This document shows positions 43,489-52,589 of a DNA stretch of 64,000 bases, piece by piece. Location of the stretch: assembly GCA_015066595.1 (NCBI GenBank), contig SVNZ01000002.1:124001-188000 (forward strand). The letters run 5' to 3'. Each line of letters opens with the position of its first letter. Position 1 is the first letter of the stretch. Position numbers and translations under genes: made by a program. Source of the DNA: Oscillospiraceae bacterium (GTDB lineage Bacteria; Bacillota; Clostridia; Oscillospirales; Acutalibacteraceae). Under the pieces are notes generated by a model. It worked only from the letters and a program-made list of their open reading frames with translations, did no database searches and had not been told where the DNA came from.

Positions 43489-43791
43489 TTACATTTCGCC
43501 TTCGTGCTTAGAATTCTTTTTCTTGTCAGGAGTGAGAGCTGTCTCACCTCTAAGATACATAATAAGAAGACCCATAAGCACAAGGATAGTTGATACGTAA
43601 ATGATAACCGGTAAGATAGAGTCTTTAATAAAAAGACAGATAGCTGTTGCAGTAGGACCACCGATAATGATAGCTGCGAGATATCCGAAGAAAGTAAGTC
43701 CGCCGGCAAAAAGCACGGCTGCGATACCGTAACCAAATATTACGCTCAGAAAATCAGATATTTTTTTACAAATTTCTTTAAACTTTTTCAT
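43489..43791 (-). CDS. Small membrane protein paired with TRAP-type permease
   Basis: Not recognised by family. It has 100 residues with an amphipathic N-terminus, about three membrane helices (about 17-40, 43-62 and 62-85) and a charged tail. Its ribosome site AAGGAGG includes the stop codon of the permease gene upstream, so translation is coupled. It could replace the usual four-helix DctQ small subunit, but it is shorter and lacks DctQ motifs. Confidence 0.68.
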   Translation of the reverse strand: MKKFKEICKKISDFLSVIFGYGIAAVLFAGGLTFFGYLAAIIIGGPTATAICLFIKDSILPVIIYVSTILVLMGLLIMYLRGETALTPDKKKNSKHEGEM

Positions 43792-43803
43792 CACGCTACC
43801 TCC

Positions 43804-45162
43804 TTACAGTCCCATTACAGGCAAAAAGCCCATCAAAATTACTACCTGTAAGATAAACTGAGCAGCTACCCACCACAGGTTATTGTTGAATGTCTTAGTA
43901 AAATCAGACTCAGCAAGAGTCATACCAGCGTACATACCAAGGCCGAGCGGTGGTGTGATACCACACATAACACCACAGATACATGGAAGCATAGCAGCAG
44001 CAAGAAGCGGGTCAACACCAACACTTGCAAGAGAAGTGATGAACATAGGTCCAAAGATAACAACGATGGAAGAACCTGGGATAACCATACCCATGATACA
44101 AGTGATGATACAGATAGCAAGCACCATACCGAACTTGCCAAAATTCCAAGACTGGATAATAGCGCCGAGTTCATCAGCTACATTGAGTTCTCCGAAAAGT
44201 GAACCGATCATATAACCGAATACACAAACACCGATAGCAGGAGCAATAACTTTTACACCCTCAGCAAACATCTTTGAAAGGTTTTTGAAAGAAACAGTGC
44301 TTTTGTCTTTAGCGATAAGAACAGCATAGATAGCTGCAATACCGCCAACGAATAAAAGAATGGAGCTTGATAACGCCTTTGCACCTTCTTCGCCCAGACG
44401 AGCTGTAAAGAATGTATCCTTGAAGAAGTAGTCAAGAATAAATGGTAATAAGATGATTACCGGCAAGAAAAGTGCCTTCCAGCCTACTTTTAATGTTTCT
44501 TTGAGTGAAGGAAGTTCTTCCTTGCTCATAGGTTTAACACCGTAGTATTTACAGAAGCTCCATACCATCACAAGTCGCTGGATAATAAACCAGATTGAAA
44601 TGCCCCACAGGATAATCCAGAACTCACCCTGTGAAATCTCGTTGTCAGGATAAAGCGCTGCGAAAGCACCGAGCGCTGCAACGATGTTAGAAGATGGTGG
44701 AATCATATTGCCCATATAGCTTGCGTTACTCTCAACGTTTGCAGCAAGATGAGCAGGGAAACCTGACTTCTTCATAGCAGGGATAGTGATAGAGCCTGTA
44801 GCCATAACGTTACCAGGACCTGAGCCTGACAGTGCTCCTACAAAGCTACTTGCGATAACCGCTGCATAACCGGCACCACCGGAAATTCTACCGAGCAGTG
44901 ACAGGATAATTGCTATACAGCTGTCAATAACGTGAGTTTTTGTGAGCAGTATCGACATAGATACAAACGCAACCATTGAATAAAGAAGTGATGTGGAAAG
45001 TGCATCGTTGATATATGTCCATACATTAGCCCAAGAGCCCGTGATAGTAAGCAACACCAAAAAGCTGATGCCTACTGCTTCATATACCGGTCTTTTAAAC
45101 GCCAAAAACCATACACAAATCACTAAAAGCATAACGCCTAAGTAAACCATAGAAAGTGGCAT
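43804..45162 (-). CDS. TRAP transporter large permease (DctM-like)
   Basis: A 452-residue protein with about 11-12 membrane helices of the DctM/IT superfamily. It shows two pseudo-repeats with GSGPGNVMATGSITIPAMKK and VIPGSSIVVIFGPMF, plus ITPPLGLGMYAGM near the end. DctM proteins work with a small DctQ subunit and a periplasmic or lipoprotein binding protein to import organic acids. Neither partner in classical form is visible here. The divergent LysR gene suggests induction by the substrate. Confidence 0.85.
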   Translation of the reverse strand: MPLSMVYLGVMLLVICVWFLAFKRPVYEAVGISFLVLLTITGSWANVWTYINDALSTSLLYSMVAFVSMSILLTKTHVIDSCIAIILSLLGRISGGAGYAAVIASSFVGALSGSGPGNVMATGSITIPAMKKSGFPAHLAANVESNASYMGNMIPPSSNIVAALGAFAALYPDNEISQGEFWIILWGISIWFIIQRLVMVWSFCKYYGVKPMSKEELPSLKETLKVGWKALFLPVIILLPFILDYFFKDTFFTARLGEEGAKALSSSILLFVGGIAAIYAVLIAKDKSTVSFKNLSKMFAEGVKVIAPAIGVCVFGYMIGSLFGELNVADELGAIIQSWNFGKFGMVLAICIITCIMGMVIPGSSIVVIFGPMFITSLASVGVDPLLAAAMLPCICGVMCGITPPLGLGMYAGMTLAESDFTKTFNNNLWWVAAQFILQVVILMGFLPVMGL

Positions 45163-45198
45163 GTTTATTTCTCCCCTTCATTTTTATATTATAACTCG

Positions 45199-45230
45199 TA
45201 GGTTATAGTACCTATTCCGAACTAGGAATA
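45199..45230. promoter_or_regulatory. Candidate LysR operator: two adjacent inverted repeats
   Basis: TAGGT-N6-ACCTA (45199-45214) overlaps TATTCC-N6-GGAATA (45213-45230). The second fits the LysR T-N11-A plan. Both lie downstream of the permease -10 and between the divergent genes. Confidence 0.6.
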
Positions 45231-45239
45231 ACATAAAAT

Positions 45240-45268
45240 ATTATAATATTTTAAAGAGAGCTTGTCAA
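45240..45268 (-). promoter_or_regulatory. Promoter of the TRAP permease operon
   Basis: Minus strand TTGACA (45263-45268), 17 bp, TATAAT (45240-45245): a consensus promoter about 78 bases before the start codon. Confidence 0.85.
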
Positions 45269-45296
45269 TAGGATTGTATTATTTTTTGTTTTTGCT

Positions 45297-45324
45297 TGCA
45301 TTTTTATTTAAAAAACAGTATTCT
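45297..45324 (+). promoter_or_regulatory. Promoter of the LysR gene
   Basis: TTGCAT (45297-45302), 16 bp, TATTCT (45319-45324), about 30 bases before the start. Confidence 0.6.
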
Positions 45325-45354
45325 ATGTAGTGAAAGAAAAAAGGAGGCATATGT

Positions 45355-46242
45355 ATGAATTCACGACAAATCGAGTATGCAATATTGCTTTCACAGCATC
45401 TGAACTTTTCTCAGGTAGCTGATGAGCTCGGCATATCTCAGCCTTCTCTGAGCAAACAAATCATCAGTCTTGAAAACGAACTCGGCGTAAAGCTTTTTGA
45501 TAGAAACCACAGCCCACTGACGCTCACCCCTGCCGGCGAGTATTTTGTCAAAAATGCTCAGGAGCTACTGTACAAAGAATCTGAAATCCTGAAAGCGCTC
45601 TCAAAATTTCAGTCAGGTGAAAACGGAAGTTTAGTTATCGGTGTGACTCCTTTTCGAAGCCTTTACCTGATGCCTGAAATCATCAAAAAAATCAAAGCGA
45701 AGTTCCCGGGTGTTCGGGTTACTCTTCACGAAGCAACCAGTGCTCAGCTTAGAAAAGAAGCAAGCGAAGGCAAATTCGACTTTGCTATTGTGAACCTGCC
45801 TGTTGACGAATCTATCCTCAATGTCAAAAAGCTCGAGCCTGACACTTTAGTACTAGCAGTTGAAAGCTCTATGGCAAAAGCTCTTAACATAGAAAACAAA
45901 GACTATGTCGATTTCAAACAGTTTGCTTCTATACCTTTTGTTGTGCTCAGTCCTGCTCAGGAACTCAGACAGCTCTTTGACAAGCTATGCACCAACGCAA
46001 ACATCGACCCTGATATTTCTGCGGAAGTAGTAGGTGTCACCACCGCATGGGCACTGGCTAAAGCCGGTGTGGGAGCAGCACTTCTTCCACTTCAGTTTAT
46101 ACAAAATCAGTTTATCGACAAAGATCTTACATTATATAAAATCAAAAATAATCTTGGTACACGTCAGCCTGCTATCGTAAGGCGAAAAGACCAGTACCTT
46201 TCTGACTATGCAAAATATGCTATCAAACTTCTGACTGAATAA
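45355..46242 (+). CDS. LysR-family transcriptional regulator
   Basis: A 295-residue LysR protein. The N-terminal winged HTH opens SRQIEYAILLSQHLNFSQVADELGISQPSLSKQI. A linker helix follows, and the effector-binding domain begins GSLVIGVTPFRSLYLMPEII. Ribosome site AAAGGAGG. It is divergent from the TRAP permease operon, separated by 192 bp that contain both promoters and two inverted repeats. Control of that operon by the transported acid is the natural inference. Confidence 0.92.
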   Translation: MNSRQIEYAILLSQHLNFSQVADELGISQPSLSKQIISLENELGVKLFDRNHSPLTLTPAGEYFVKNAQELLYKESEILKALSKFQSGENGSLVIGVTPFRSLYLMPEIIKKIKAKFPGVRVTLHEATSAQLRKEASEGKFDFAIVNLPVDESILNVKKLEPDTLVLAVESSMAKALNIENKDYVDFKQFASIPFVVLSPAQELRQLFDKLCTNANIDPDISAEVVGVTTAWALAKAGVGAALLPLQFIQNQFIDKDLTLYKIKNNLGTRQPAIVRRKDQYLSDYAKYAIKLLTE

Positions 46243-46246
46243 AAGA

Positions 46247-46274
46247 AAAGTCCGCTTGTTTTAAGCGGACTTTT
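46247..46274. terminator. Bidirectional terminator
   Basis: AAAAGTCCGCTT/AAGCGGACTTTT stem with a short loop between lysR and the adenylation gene. Confidence 0.9.
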
Positions 46275-46282
46275 TATATTTA

Positions 46283-47758
46283 TTAAGCGTATTTTTGGAT
46301 CATCTGTTTGCGGTCAATTTTACCATTGAATGTCTTGATGATTTCGTCGATAACAACTATCTGCTTAGGCTGTTTGTATGGCTCTAAGTTCTTTGCGATG
46401 ATATCGCGGATTTCTTTTTCGTTGAGCTCTTCACCCTCTTTAAGTACTACGAGTAGTTTAAGCGCTGTGTTACCACGCATACTGACAGGTACAAGCAAAC
46501 ACTCATCTACACAAGAAGCACGCATAGCGATGTCTTCTACTTCAACAGGAGCAACCTTGAAACCACCTAGGTTTATAGTATCGTTACTTCTGCCGACTAA
46601 GATGAGCTCACCGTTTTCAGCAAAGTAGCAAAGGTCGCTCATCAAAAGCATTCCGTTTTTAATAGCCTTAGCGGTCTGTTCAGGCTCATTCCAATAGCCC
46701 TGCATAACAGACTTACTCTTTATGCCACAAAGTCCTGGGTTTTCTGCGCAAGCGTTTTTGATTTCGTTTCCGTCTTCATCAAGGATAACAATCTCGCTGT
46801 ATGAGTTAGGAAAACCCACACTGCCACTGTACTTTGAACCACCTGAAACACAGAACTCGTCTGTGCATACAACACCGACTTCCGAACAACCAAAGCAGTT
46901 GTACATATATACATCAGGCAGCAGTGCACGCATCTTTTCCTTATCTGTTTCAGGATAAGCAGTAGAGCTTGAGTAGATAAATCTTAGCTGGTCATTAAGT
47001 GCAGCGAGGTCTTTTGAAGCAATAGCCAAAAGCATATGAATAGCAGACGGTGGCAGATAAAGTGAAGTAACATTGTGTTCTTTGATAGTATTGAAATACT
47101 GCTTAAAGTTTCTGAAGCTTTCAAGCAAGCTCACTGTACTTCCCACTGCCATAGCAATGTGACATTTTCTGAGTCCTGCTGCATGGTTCATCGGAGTAGG
47201 AATGAGCCACACGTTGTCGCTTTTGATATTTGTAGTCTCGATACCTGCAAGAGCAATGTTCATCTCGTTAGAAAAAGATACCATAACTCCTTTAGATTTG
47301 CCTGTAGTACCTGTAGTAAAGAGTATCTCAGCAAGGCTGTCCGGGTCGACGTCCTCAGCCTTGTAATCATCTTCGAGTGCATAAATCTCAGGCATAATCT
47401 CGTCAAGTGCCCAGGATGAAAGATCATCTCTGTGAGATAAAGTGATGATAGTAGAAGCCTCAAGTTCATCTGCTATCTCTTTGATACGATTTGACGGAGT
47501 GTTTTTCTCAAGCGGTACAAATGTAGCACCAAAAAGCTGGATACCGTACCATACATAAATATAAGGCAACACGTGATCAGACTCAACGATAACACGCTCA
47601 CCCTTTTTCACACCCTTTTGTGATAGATATTTAGCTACCTGACGGTTAGCTTTAGCAAGCTCACTGTATGTGCATTTTTCATCCAAGACCAAAAATGCGA
47701 GTTTGTCAGGATGCTCAAGTGATTTTTCTTGAATAGTCAGAGCTATTGAATTAAGCAT
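46283..47758 (-). CDS. Adenylate-forming ligase, DltA-like position
   Basis: A 491-residue AMP-forming enzyme. Motifs are FTTGTTGKSKGVMVSF, YNCFGCSEVG, LMSDLCYF, GRSNDTINLGGFKVAPVEVED and the catalytic Lys in FNGKIDRKQM. The start is ATG 47758 behind AGGAGG; the longer reading from 47812 overlaps it. With an acyl carrier protein and an MBOAT in the same operon it parallels DltA, which loads D-alanine onto DltC. The sequence is nearer to acyl-CoA ligases than to canonical DltA, so the acyl group may not be D-alanine. Confidence 0.85.
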   Translation of the reverse strand: MLNSIALTIQEKSLEHPDKLAFLVLDEKCTYSELAKANRQVAKYLSQKGVKKGERVIVESDHVLPYIYVWYGIQLFGATFVPLEKNTPSNRIKEIADELEASTIITLSHRDDLSSWALDEIMPEIYALEDDYKAEDVDPDSLAEILFTTGTTGKSKGVMVSFSNEMNIALAGIETTNIKSDNVWLIPTPMNHAAGLRKCHIAMAVGSTVSLLESFRNFKQYFNTIKEHNVTSLYLPPSAIHMLLAIASKDLAALNDQLRFIYSSSTAYPETDKEKMRALLPDVYMYNCFGCSEVGVVCTDEFCVSGGSKYSGSVGFPNSYSEIVILDEDGNEIKNACAENPGLCGIKSKSVMQGYWNEPEQTAKAIKNGMLLMSDLCYFAENGELILVGRSNDTINLGGFKVAPVEVEDIAMRASCVDECLLVPVSMRGNTALKLLVVLKEGEELNEKEIRDIIAKNLEPYKQPKQIVVIDEIIKTFNGKIDRKQMIQKYA

Positions 47759-47823
47759 AGGTTTCCTCCTACGATATTTTAAGTGCCTGCGGAAAACCCA
47801 CAGGCACTTCATTTTAAAGTTAT

Positions 47824-49437
47824 CTAATATTTACCATAAATAAATGCTGAAGCGTCAAATCCCGGTCCGTAGATACCAAATACCAGTATCACTGCTAACA
47901 GCAACAGTATCATGCCCCATCTAAATATAAGATTCTGTCTCGAGAGAGCTTCTCTAATCTTCAAGCCATTTTCTTGTAGTATGCCGACAACTAAAAGCAC
48001 AAGAATAGCCAAGACAAGGATAAGCATATTTTTCTCATCAACACCGTATGTGAATATCTCTCCATCGACACCTAACAAAAATCCAAGATCTACCGATGTA
48101 AACATGGTTTTAATCATCACAAATGCATCGTGCAGACTTGGTGCATTGGTGAGTATGCGCGATACACAAAGCACCATGAAAGTTCGCAGAATCTGGAACA
48201 AATGGAAACTGAAAGCCTCGGTATTGATACGAAGTTTTTCAGCCATCTTCTTATACACTGGAGCCAGCGCAACGCTAGATGAAATAATCAGCGCATTATA
48301 AAAGGCATTGGCAATACGTTGCATACTCAGTCCATGCCATATATTCATCAGGAAAAACACAACAAAAGGAGCTGCTACAGAAGGGATAATCTTGCCTGCG
48401 TGACCCCCAAAGCGCTTACGCGCCTTTTTGCTCAAAGCTGTGACAGGCTTGCAAAGCATAACAGGATAGAAAACAAATTCTCTCATCCATGCGCCAAGTG
48501 ACATGTGCCATCTGTGCCAGAAATCTGCCATAGATGTCGCAAAGAACGGACGTTCAAAGTTAAGCGGAAGCTCAATGCCCATCATCTGTGCCGCACCTCT
48601 GGTGATATCAGTACCACCGGAAAAGTCGCCGTAAATCTGGAACGAATACGCAAGTACACCAAAGAATACCTGTGAACCGTTGTATCCACCTGCAACAAAT
48701 TCAGGTGAGAATACGTGAGCAGAAATAGCCGATACTCTGTCAGCTATAACAAGCTTTTTGAAAAAGCCCCACAAAATCAACTGTGCACCGTACTTGATGT
48801 TTTTATAATCAAGCTTGTGCTCCCCACTCAACTGAACACCCACATCGCAGTATCTGAAAAGCGGGCCCTGAACGATAGAAGGAAAGAACGATACAAATAA
48901 AGCGAACTTACCGATGTTTCTCTCGGCAGCGTGCTTGCCTCGTCCGATATCAATCAAATATCCTATTGAGTTGAATGTGTAATACGAAAGTCCAAGCGGT
49001 ACAATAACATTGATAAGCGGATCCGAAATATCCCACTTAAACAAAGTGAAAAACTTATCCAGACCATCAAAAATAAACCCGTGACACTTCAGAATAATGA
49101 GTACACCGAGATTTACTAGTGCTGTAAAAACCTGAACACTATGTATCTTCTTGTTCGCAATTTTCTTAAACTCGCGTTTTTGTTCCTTTGTTACACCATC
49201 GCCCAGAGATTTTACATACGCCTGTTGCTTGTCGCGGATACTCTGCATCCATAGACCCGAAGCATATGTGAAAAACGTAGTTGCCAGAATGAACAACAGA
49301 TTCTTAACGCCGCTACTTAAATAAAAACCGTAGCTGGCAACAAGCAGTACTACCCACTGGAACTTTTTCGGAACAATATAGTAGACAATTAAAACTACCG
49401 CTAAAAACGCCAGAAAAGCTAATGAATTTAACGCCAT
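47824..49437 (-). CDS. MBOAT-family acyltransferase, DltB-like position
   Basis: A 537-residue polytopic MBOAT protein. The signature DFWHRWHMSLGAWMREFVFYP is at about 300-320, and the catalytic His lies in MNIWHGLSM about 50 residues later. It is longer than DltB (about 400) because of extra C-terminal helices around 430-530. It lies between an ACP gene and an adenylation gene. Known DltB moves an acyl group from the carrier protein to the outer face; the acceptor here is unknown. No DltD-like gene is in the operon. Confidence 0.88.
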   Translation of the reverse strand: MALNSLAFLAFLAVVLIVYYIVPKKFQWVVLLVASYGFYLSSGVKNLLFILATTFFTYASGLWMQSIRDKQQAYVKSLGDGVTKEQKREFKKIANKKIHSVQVFTALVNLGVLIILKCHGFIFDGLDKFFTLFKWDISDPLINVIVPLGLSYYTFNSIGYLIDIGRGKHAAERNIGKFALFVSFFPSIVQGPLFRYCDVGVQLSGEHKLDYKNIKYGAQLILWGFFKKLVIADRVSAISAHVFSPEFVAGGYNGSQVFFGVLAYSFQIYGDFSGGTDITRGAAQMMGIELPLNFERPFFATSMADFWHRWHMSLGAWMREFVFYPVMLCKPVTALSKKARKRFGGHAGKIIPSVAAPFVVFFLMNIWHGLSMQRIANAFYNALIISSSVALAPVYKKMAEKLRINTEAFSFHLFQILRTFMVLCVSRILTNAPSLHDAFVMIKTMFTSVDLGFLLGVDGEIFTYGVDEKNMLILVLAILVLLVVGILQENGLKIREALSRQNLIFRWGMILLLLAVILVFGIYGPGFDASAFIYGKY

Positions 49438-49468
49438 AACTATCTCTCTAATCTGTTATTTGTGATTA

Positions 49469-49699
49469 TCAGTCTTCGTCAAGAATGCTCTCAACGAGCT
49501 CGTGGATAGCCTTAGCACTATTGAAGTTCTCAGGCTCCATCATATCAACTGTGATAGTAATATCAAAAATGTCACACAGCTCTCCTACAATAGAAACGAT
49601 GTCAAAGCTGTCAAGAATACCGTCGTCGATAAGTTTTTCTTCTTTTTCAAAATCAACGTCAGAACGAATAGACTCAAGAATTTCAATAATCTTATCCAT
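49469..49699 (-). CDS. Acyl carrier protein, DltC-like
   Basis: A 76-residue acidic four-helix carrier protein. The phosphopantetheine attachment is GILDSFDIV with Ser31, and the DSFD rather than DSL sequence resembles DltC-type carriers. First gene of a three-gene operon ACP, MBOAT, adenylation enzyme. Ribosome site AAGGAGA. Confidence 0.9.
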   Translation of the reverse strand: MDKIIEILESIRSDVDFEKEEKLIDDGILDSFDIVSIVGELCDIFDITITVDMMEPENFNSAKAIHELVESILDED

Positions 49700-49742
49700 G
49701 ATAATACATTCTCCTTTTAGAAAACATTAGTTTTGTTGTGTA

Positions 49743-49769
49743 TGTAAGTGCGCACAACACGCACTTACA
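49743..49769 (-). promoter_or_regulatory. Leader hairpin of the ACP operon
   Basis: TGTAAGTGCG/CGCACTTACA perfect 10-bp inverted repeat with a 7-base loop in the predicted 5' untranslated region. No T-run follows, so it is not a terminator. It may stabilise the mRNA or be a binding site. Confidence 0.55.
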
Positions 49770-49788
49770 CACAATCTTACATTATATA

Positions 49789-49817
49789 AATATATCACAC
49801 ACAATAACCTAAGTCAA
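49789..49817 (-). promoter_or_regulatory. Promoter of the ACP-MBOAT-ligase operon
   Basis: Minus strand TTGACT (49812-49817), 17 bp, TATATT (49789-49794). Confidence 0.72.
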
Positions 49818-49884
49818 TCGTCAAAATTCGCATATATCCGACATAATAAAGGGGGTATTTTAGAGCAAAAAGCAAAACAGACTC

Positions 49885-50898
49885 CTACATCACGATGTTC
49901 ACAAGATGTGCAATGCACGGTATGCTTTTACTCTGCTGTACTGTCACGGGAGAAAGCAAGGCACCTGTAGCTATAACCAGCACGTTTTTGAGCTCCTTTT
50001 TTTCGACTTTTTTTAGTATATGACCGCACAAAACACTGGCACAGCATCCACAGCCCGAGCCTCCCGAATGGACATCAAACTCGTTGTCATCAAATATCAT
50101 CACACCGCAGTCCTTGTGCCTACTCTGTATATCATAGCCTTCTTTTAATAACAGCTCATACAGTAGCTTTGAGCCGATTTTGCCTAAATCTCCAGTATAT
50201 ATCATATCGTAGTCAGTTTCTTTTGTATTTGTGTCTTCAAAAAACATTTTTATAGTATCAGCTGCTGCAGGTGCCATCGCTGCACCCATATTGTTCTGGT
50301 CTTTTACTCCCAAATCAACGATTTTTCCGACAGTCGCTCTGAGCACCTTCGGTTTTTTGTCATCTTGTTCACCGGATAATATACAGCTTCCTGCACCTGT
50401 TACCGTCCACTGTGCAGACTGAGGACGCTGCCCACCGTAATCAAGCGGAAATCTGTACTGCCTTTCTGCACTGCAAAAATGTGATGATGTCACACATGCT
50501 GACAAAAGCGACGCTTTACTCTCGACCATAACAGCCGCCATAATAAGACTTTGCACCATCGTAGAACACGCACCGTACTGTCCCAGATACGGTATAGCAT
50601 AGTCTTTGAGTCCGAAAGATGAGCTCACGCACTGATTGAGAAGATCTCCTGCAAACAAAAAACCGATATCTTTTGCACTGACCTTTGCTTTTTCAAGTGC
50701 GATACTCAAAGCTTCAGTCTGAAGTTTGCTTTCTGCATCTTCCCAAGTATCCTGACCCACGTGCATATCATACTCGATTTTATCAAAATCATCTTTGAGC
50801 GGGCCTTGAGCTTCTTTTTTTCCTACTATACTGCCAAAGCCCGCTATACTAACATTGTTTGAAAACTCTATTGTCTGAGCACCGATTTTCTTCACCAT
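49885..50898 (-). CDS. spoVAD: Stage V sporulation protein AD
   Basis: A 337-residue thiolase-fold protein of the SpoVAD family. Motifs are QTIEFSNNVSIAGFGSIVGKKE at the start, DLLNQCVSSSFGL, GACSTMVQSLI, TGDLG, and HSGGSGCGCCA near the C-terminus. SpoVAD binds dipicolinic acid and is part of the channel that loads it into the forespore. The start is ATG 50898 behind AAAGGAG. spoVAC and spoVAE, its usual neighbours, are absent on both sides. Confidence 0.92.
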   Translation of the reverse strand: MVKKIGAQTIEFSNNVSIAGFGSIVGKKEAQGPLKDDFDKIEYDMHVGQDTWEDAESKLQTEALSIALEKAKVSAKDIGFLFAGDLLNQCVSSSFGLKDYAIPYLGQYGACSTMVQSLIMAAVMVESKASLLSACVTSSHFCSAERQYRFPLDYGGQRPQSAQWTVTGAGSCILSGEQDDKKPKVLRATVGKIVDLGVKDQNNMGAAMAPAAADTIKMFFEDTNTKETDYDMIYTGDLGKIGSKLLYELLLKEGYDIQSRHKDCGVMIFDDNEFDVHSGGSGCGCCASVLCGHILKKVEKKELKNVLVIATGALLSPVTVQQSKSIPCIAHLVNIVM

Positions 50899-51015
50899 AA
50901 AAAACACTCCTTTGTGATATTGTTCCCACAAAACAGAGCATAAATACAGCATATCTATTTTATATTTTTATTTAAAAATATAGTCATAGTTTTTACTCAA
51001 AATTCTTTCACAATA

Positions 51016-51045
51016 TTGAAACTCAATGTCGGTTTAGTGTATAAT
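51016..51045 (+). promoter_or_regulatory. Promoter of the second MBOAT/DHHW cassette
   Basis: TTGAAA (51016-51021), 18 bp, TATAAT (51040-51045), about 100 bases before the start. Confidence 0.7.
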
Positions 51046-51147
51046 ATTTTTAATTTGTTAATATGCGATTTTTCGACAGAAAACCTTGCGTTTTTCGCTC
51101 GGTTTTAGATATCTTTTGACTATTTTTTAAGGAAAGGCAAAACAATT

Positions 51148-52575
51148 ATGGTCTTTAGCTCTCTTGCATTTTTGTGCATATTTTTACCGATAGTTTTTGT
51201 ACTGTACACAATTATCCCGTCTTTGAAAATCAGAAACGGTCTTTTGATTATAGCCAGCTTATTCTTCTACGCATACGGAGAACCTGTCTATGTGTTCTTA
51301 ATGATATTCAGCTCCTTACTCAACTATCTATGTGCATTGTGGGTAGACAGTAAAGAAGGCGAAAAAAACAAATTTGCTCTTGTTGTTGCTGTGATTGTAA
51401 ACCTCGGCATACTCGGTGTGTTTAAATATGCAGGATTTGCCATCGACTCCATAAACGGACTACTCAACACAAATATCCCTGTGCCTGTGATTGCGTTACC
51501 TATAGGTATCTCTTTCTTTACATTTCAGGCACTGTCTTATGTTATCGACGTTTATCGTGGCACAACCTCTGTGCAAAAAAACTACTTTAACATTCTGCTT
51601 TATATATCTTTCTTCCCACAGCTTATTGCAGGACCTATTGTTAAGTACCACGACGTCAACGAGCAAATCAGCAACAGAACCCAAAACCTTGACAAAGTAG
51701 CCATGGGACTACGACGTTTTATCTGTGGTCTGTCAAAAAAAGTTCTTATAGCAAACACTATGGGACAGGTTGCGGATACAGTCTTTGGTGCTGATAGCGC
51801 TGACTTGTCACTTCTTAGTGCTTGGATAGGCGCTATTGCTTACATATTCCAGATTTACTACGACTTCTGTGGCTACTCGGATATGGCTATAGGCTTAGGA
51901 CATATGTTTGGCTTTGAGTTTAAGGAGAACTTCAACTATCCATATTCAGCGAAAAACATTCAGGACTTCTGGAGACGCTGGCACATCTCACTTTCAACGT
52001 GGTTCAAAGAATACCTTTACATTCCACTCGGTGGTAACAGAAAAGGAAAACTCAGAACCTCAATCAACAAGATCATAGTTTTCTTTGCAACAGGTCTGTG
52101 GCACGGTGCCAACTGGACTTTTGTGATATGGGGACTTTACCACGGACTGTTCTTGCTTGTTGAAGAATTTGTACCGTTCATCAAAAAGCTCCCGAAGGTG
52201 ATAGCTCACATCTACACACTTTTGGTTGTGACAGTCGGCTTCGTGATTTTCCGTGCAGACACCATCACTGACGGTATGGCATATCTATCACAGATGTTCA
52301 CAGGCTTTGACTTCACAAGTCAGTCTTTGAGCCTTGCACTTTCACAGCTAACCCCTTGGTTTATTTTCATACTCGTTGTTGCTATCATCGGCTGTGCTCC
52401 TATAAAACCGATTGCCGACAAAATTCGTGCTCATGCGCACTCAGATATTGCTTTGAGCACTAAATGGAAAGTTGTCCATGTTGCACTTTATTTAGCTACT
52501 TTTGTACTTTTGTTCTGGTGTATCCTACGCTTATCCGGAACATCATATAATCCGTTTATATATTTCAGATTCTAA
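51148..52575 (+). CDS. MBOAT-family O-acyltransferase (AlgI/PatA type)
   Basis: A 475-residue polytopic acyltransferase, clearly paralogous to the protein at 10168 with the same MVFSSL start and the same end SYNPFIYFRF. The signature FWRRWHISLSTWFKEYLYIPLGGN and the catalytic His in GLWHGANW are present. It is followed 14 bp later by a DHHW protein, forming a second acyl-transfer pair. Confidence 0.9.
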   Translation: MVFSSLAFLCIFLPIVFVLYTIIPSLKIRNGLLIIASLFFYAYGEPVYVFLMIFSSLLNYLCALWVDSKEGEKNKFALVVAVIVNLGILGVFKYAGFAIDSINGLLNTNIPVPVIALPIGISFFTFQALSYVIDVYRGTTSVQKNYFNILLYISFFPQLIAGPIVKYHDVNEQISNRTQNLDKVAMGLRRFICGLSKKVLIANTMGQVADTVFGADSADLSLLSAWIGAIAYIFQIYYDFCGYSDMAIGLGHMFGFEFKENFNYPYSAKNIQDFWRRWHISLSTWFKEYLYIPLGGNRKGKLRTSINKIIVFFATGLWHGANWTFVIWGLYHGLFLLVEEFVPFIKKLPKVIAHIYTLLVVTVGFVIFRADTITDGMAYLSQMFTGFDFTSQSLSLALSQLTPWFIFILVVAIIGCAPIKPIADKIRAHAHSDIALSTKWKVVHVALYLATFVLLFWCILRLSGTSYNPFIYFRF

Positions 52576-52589
52576 GGAAGGTGGCAATT

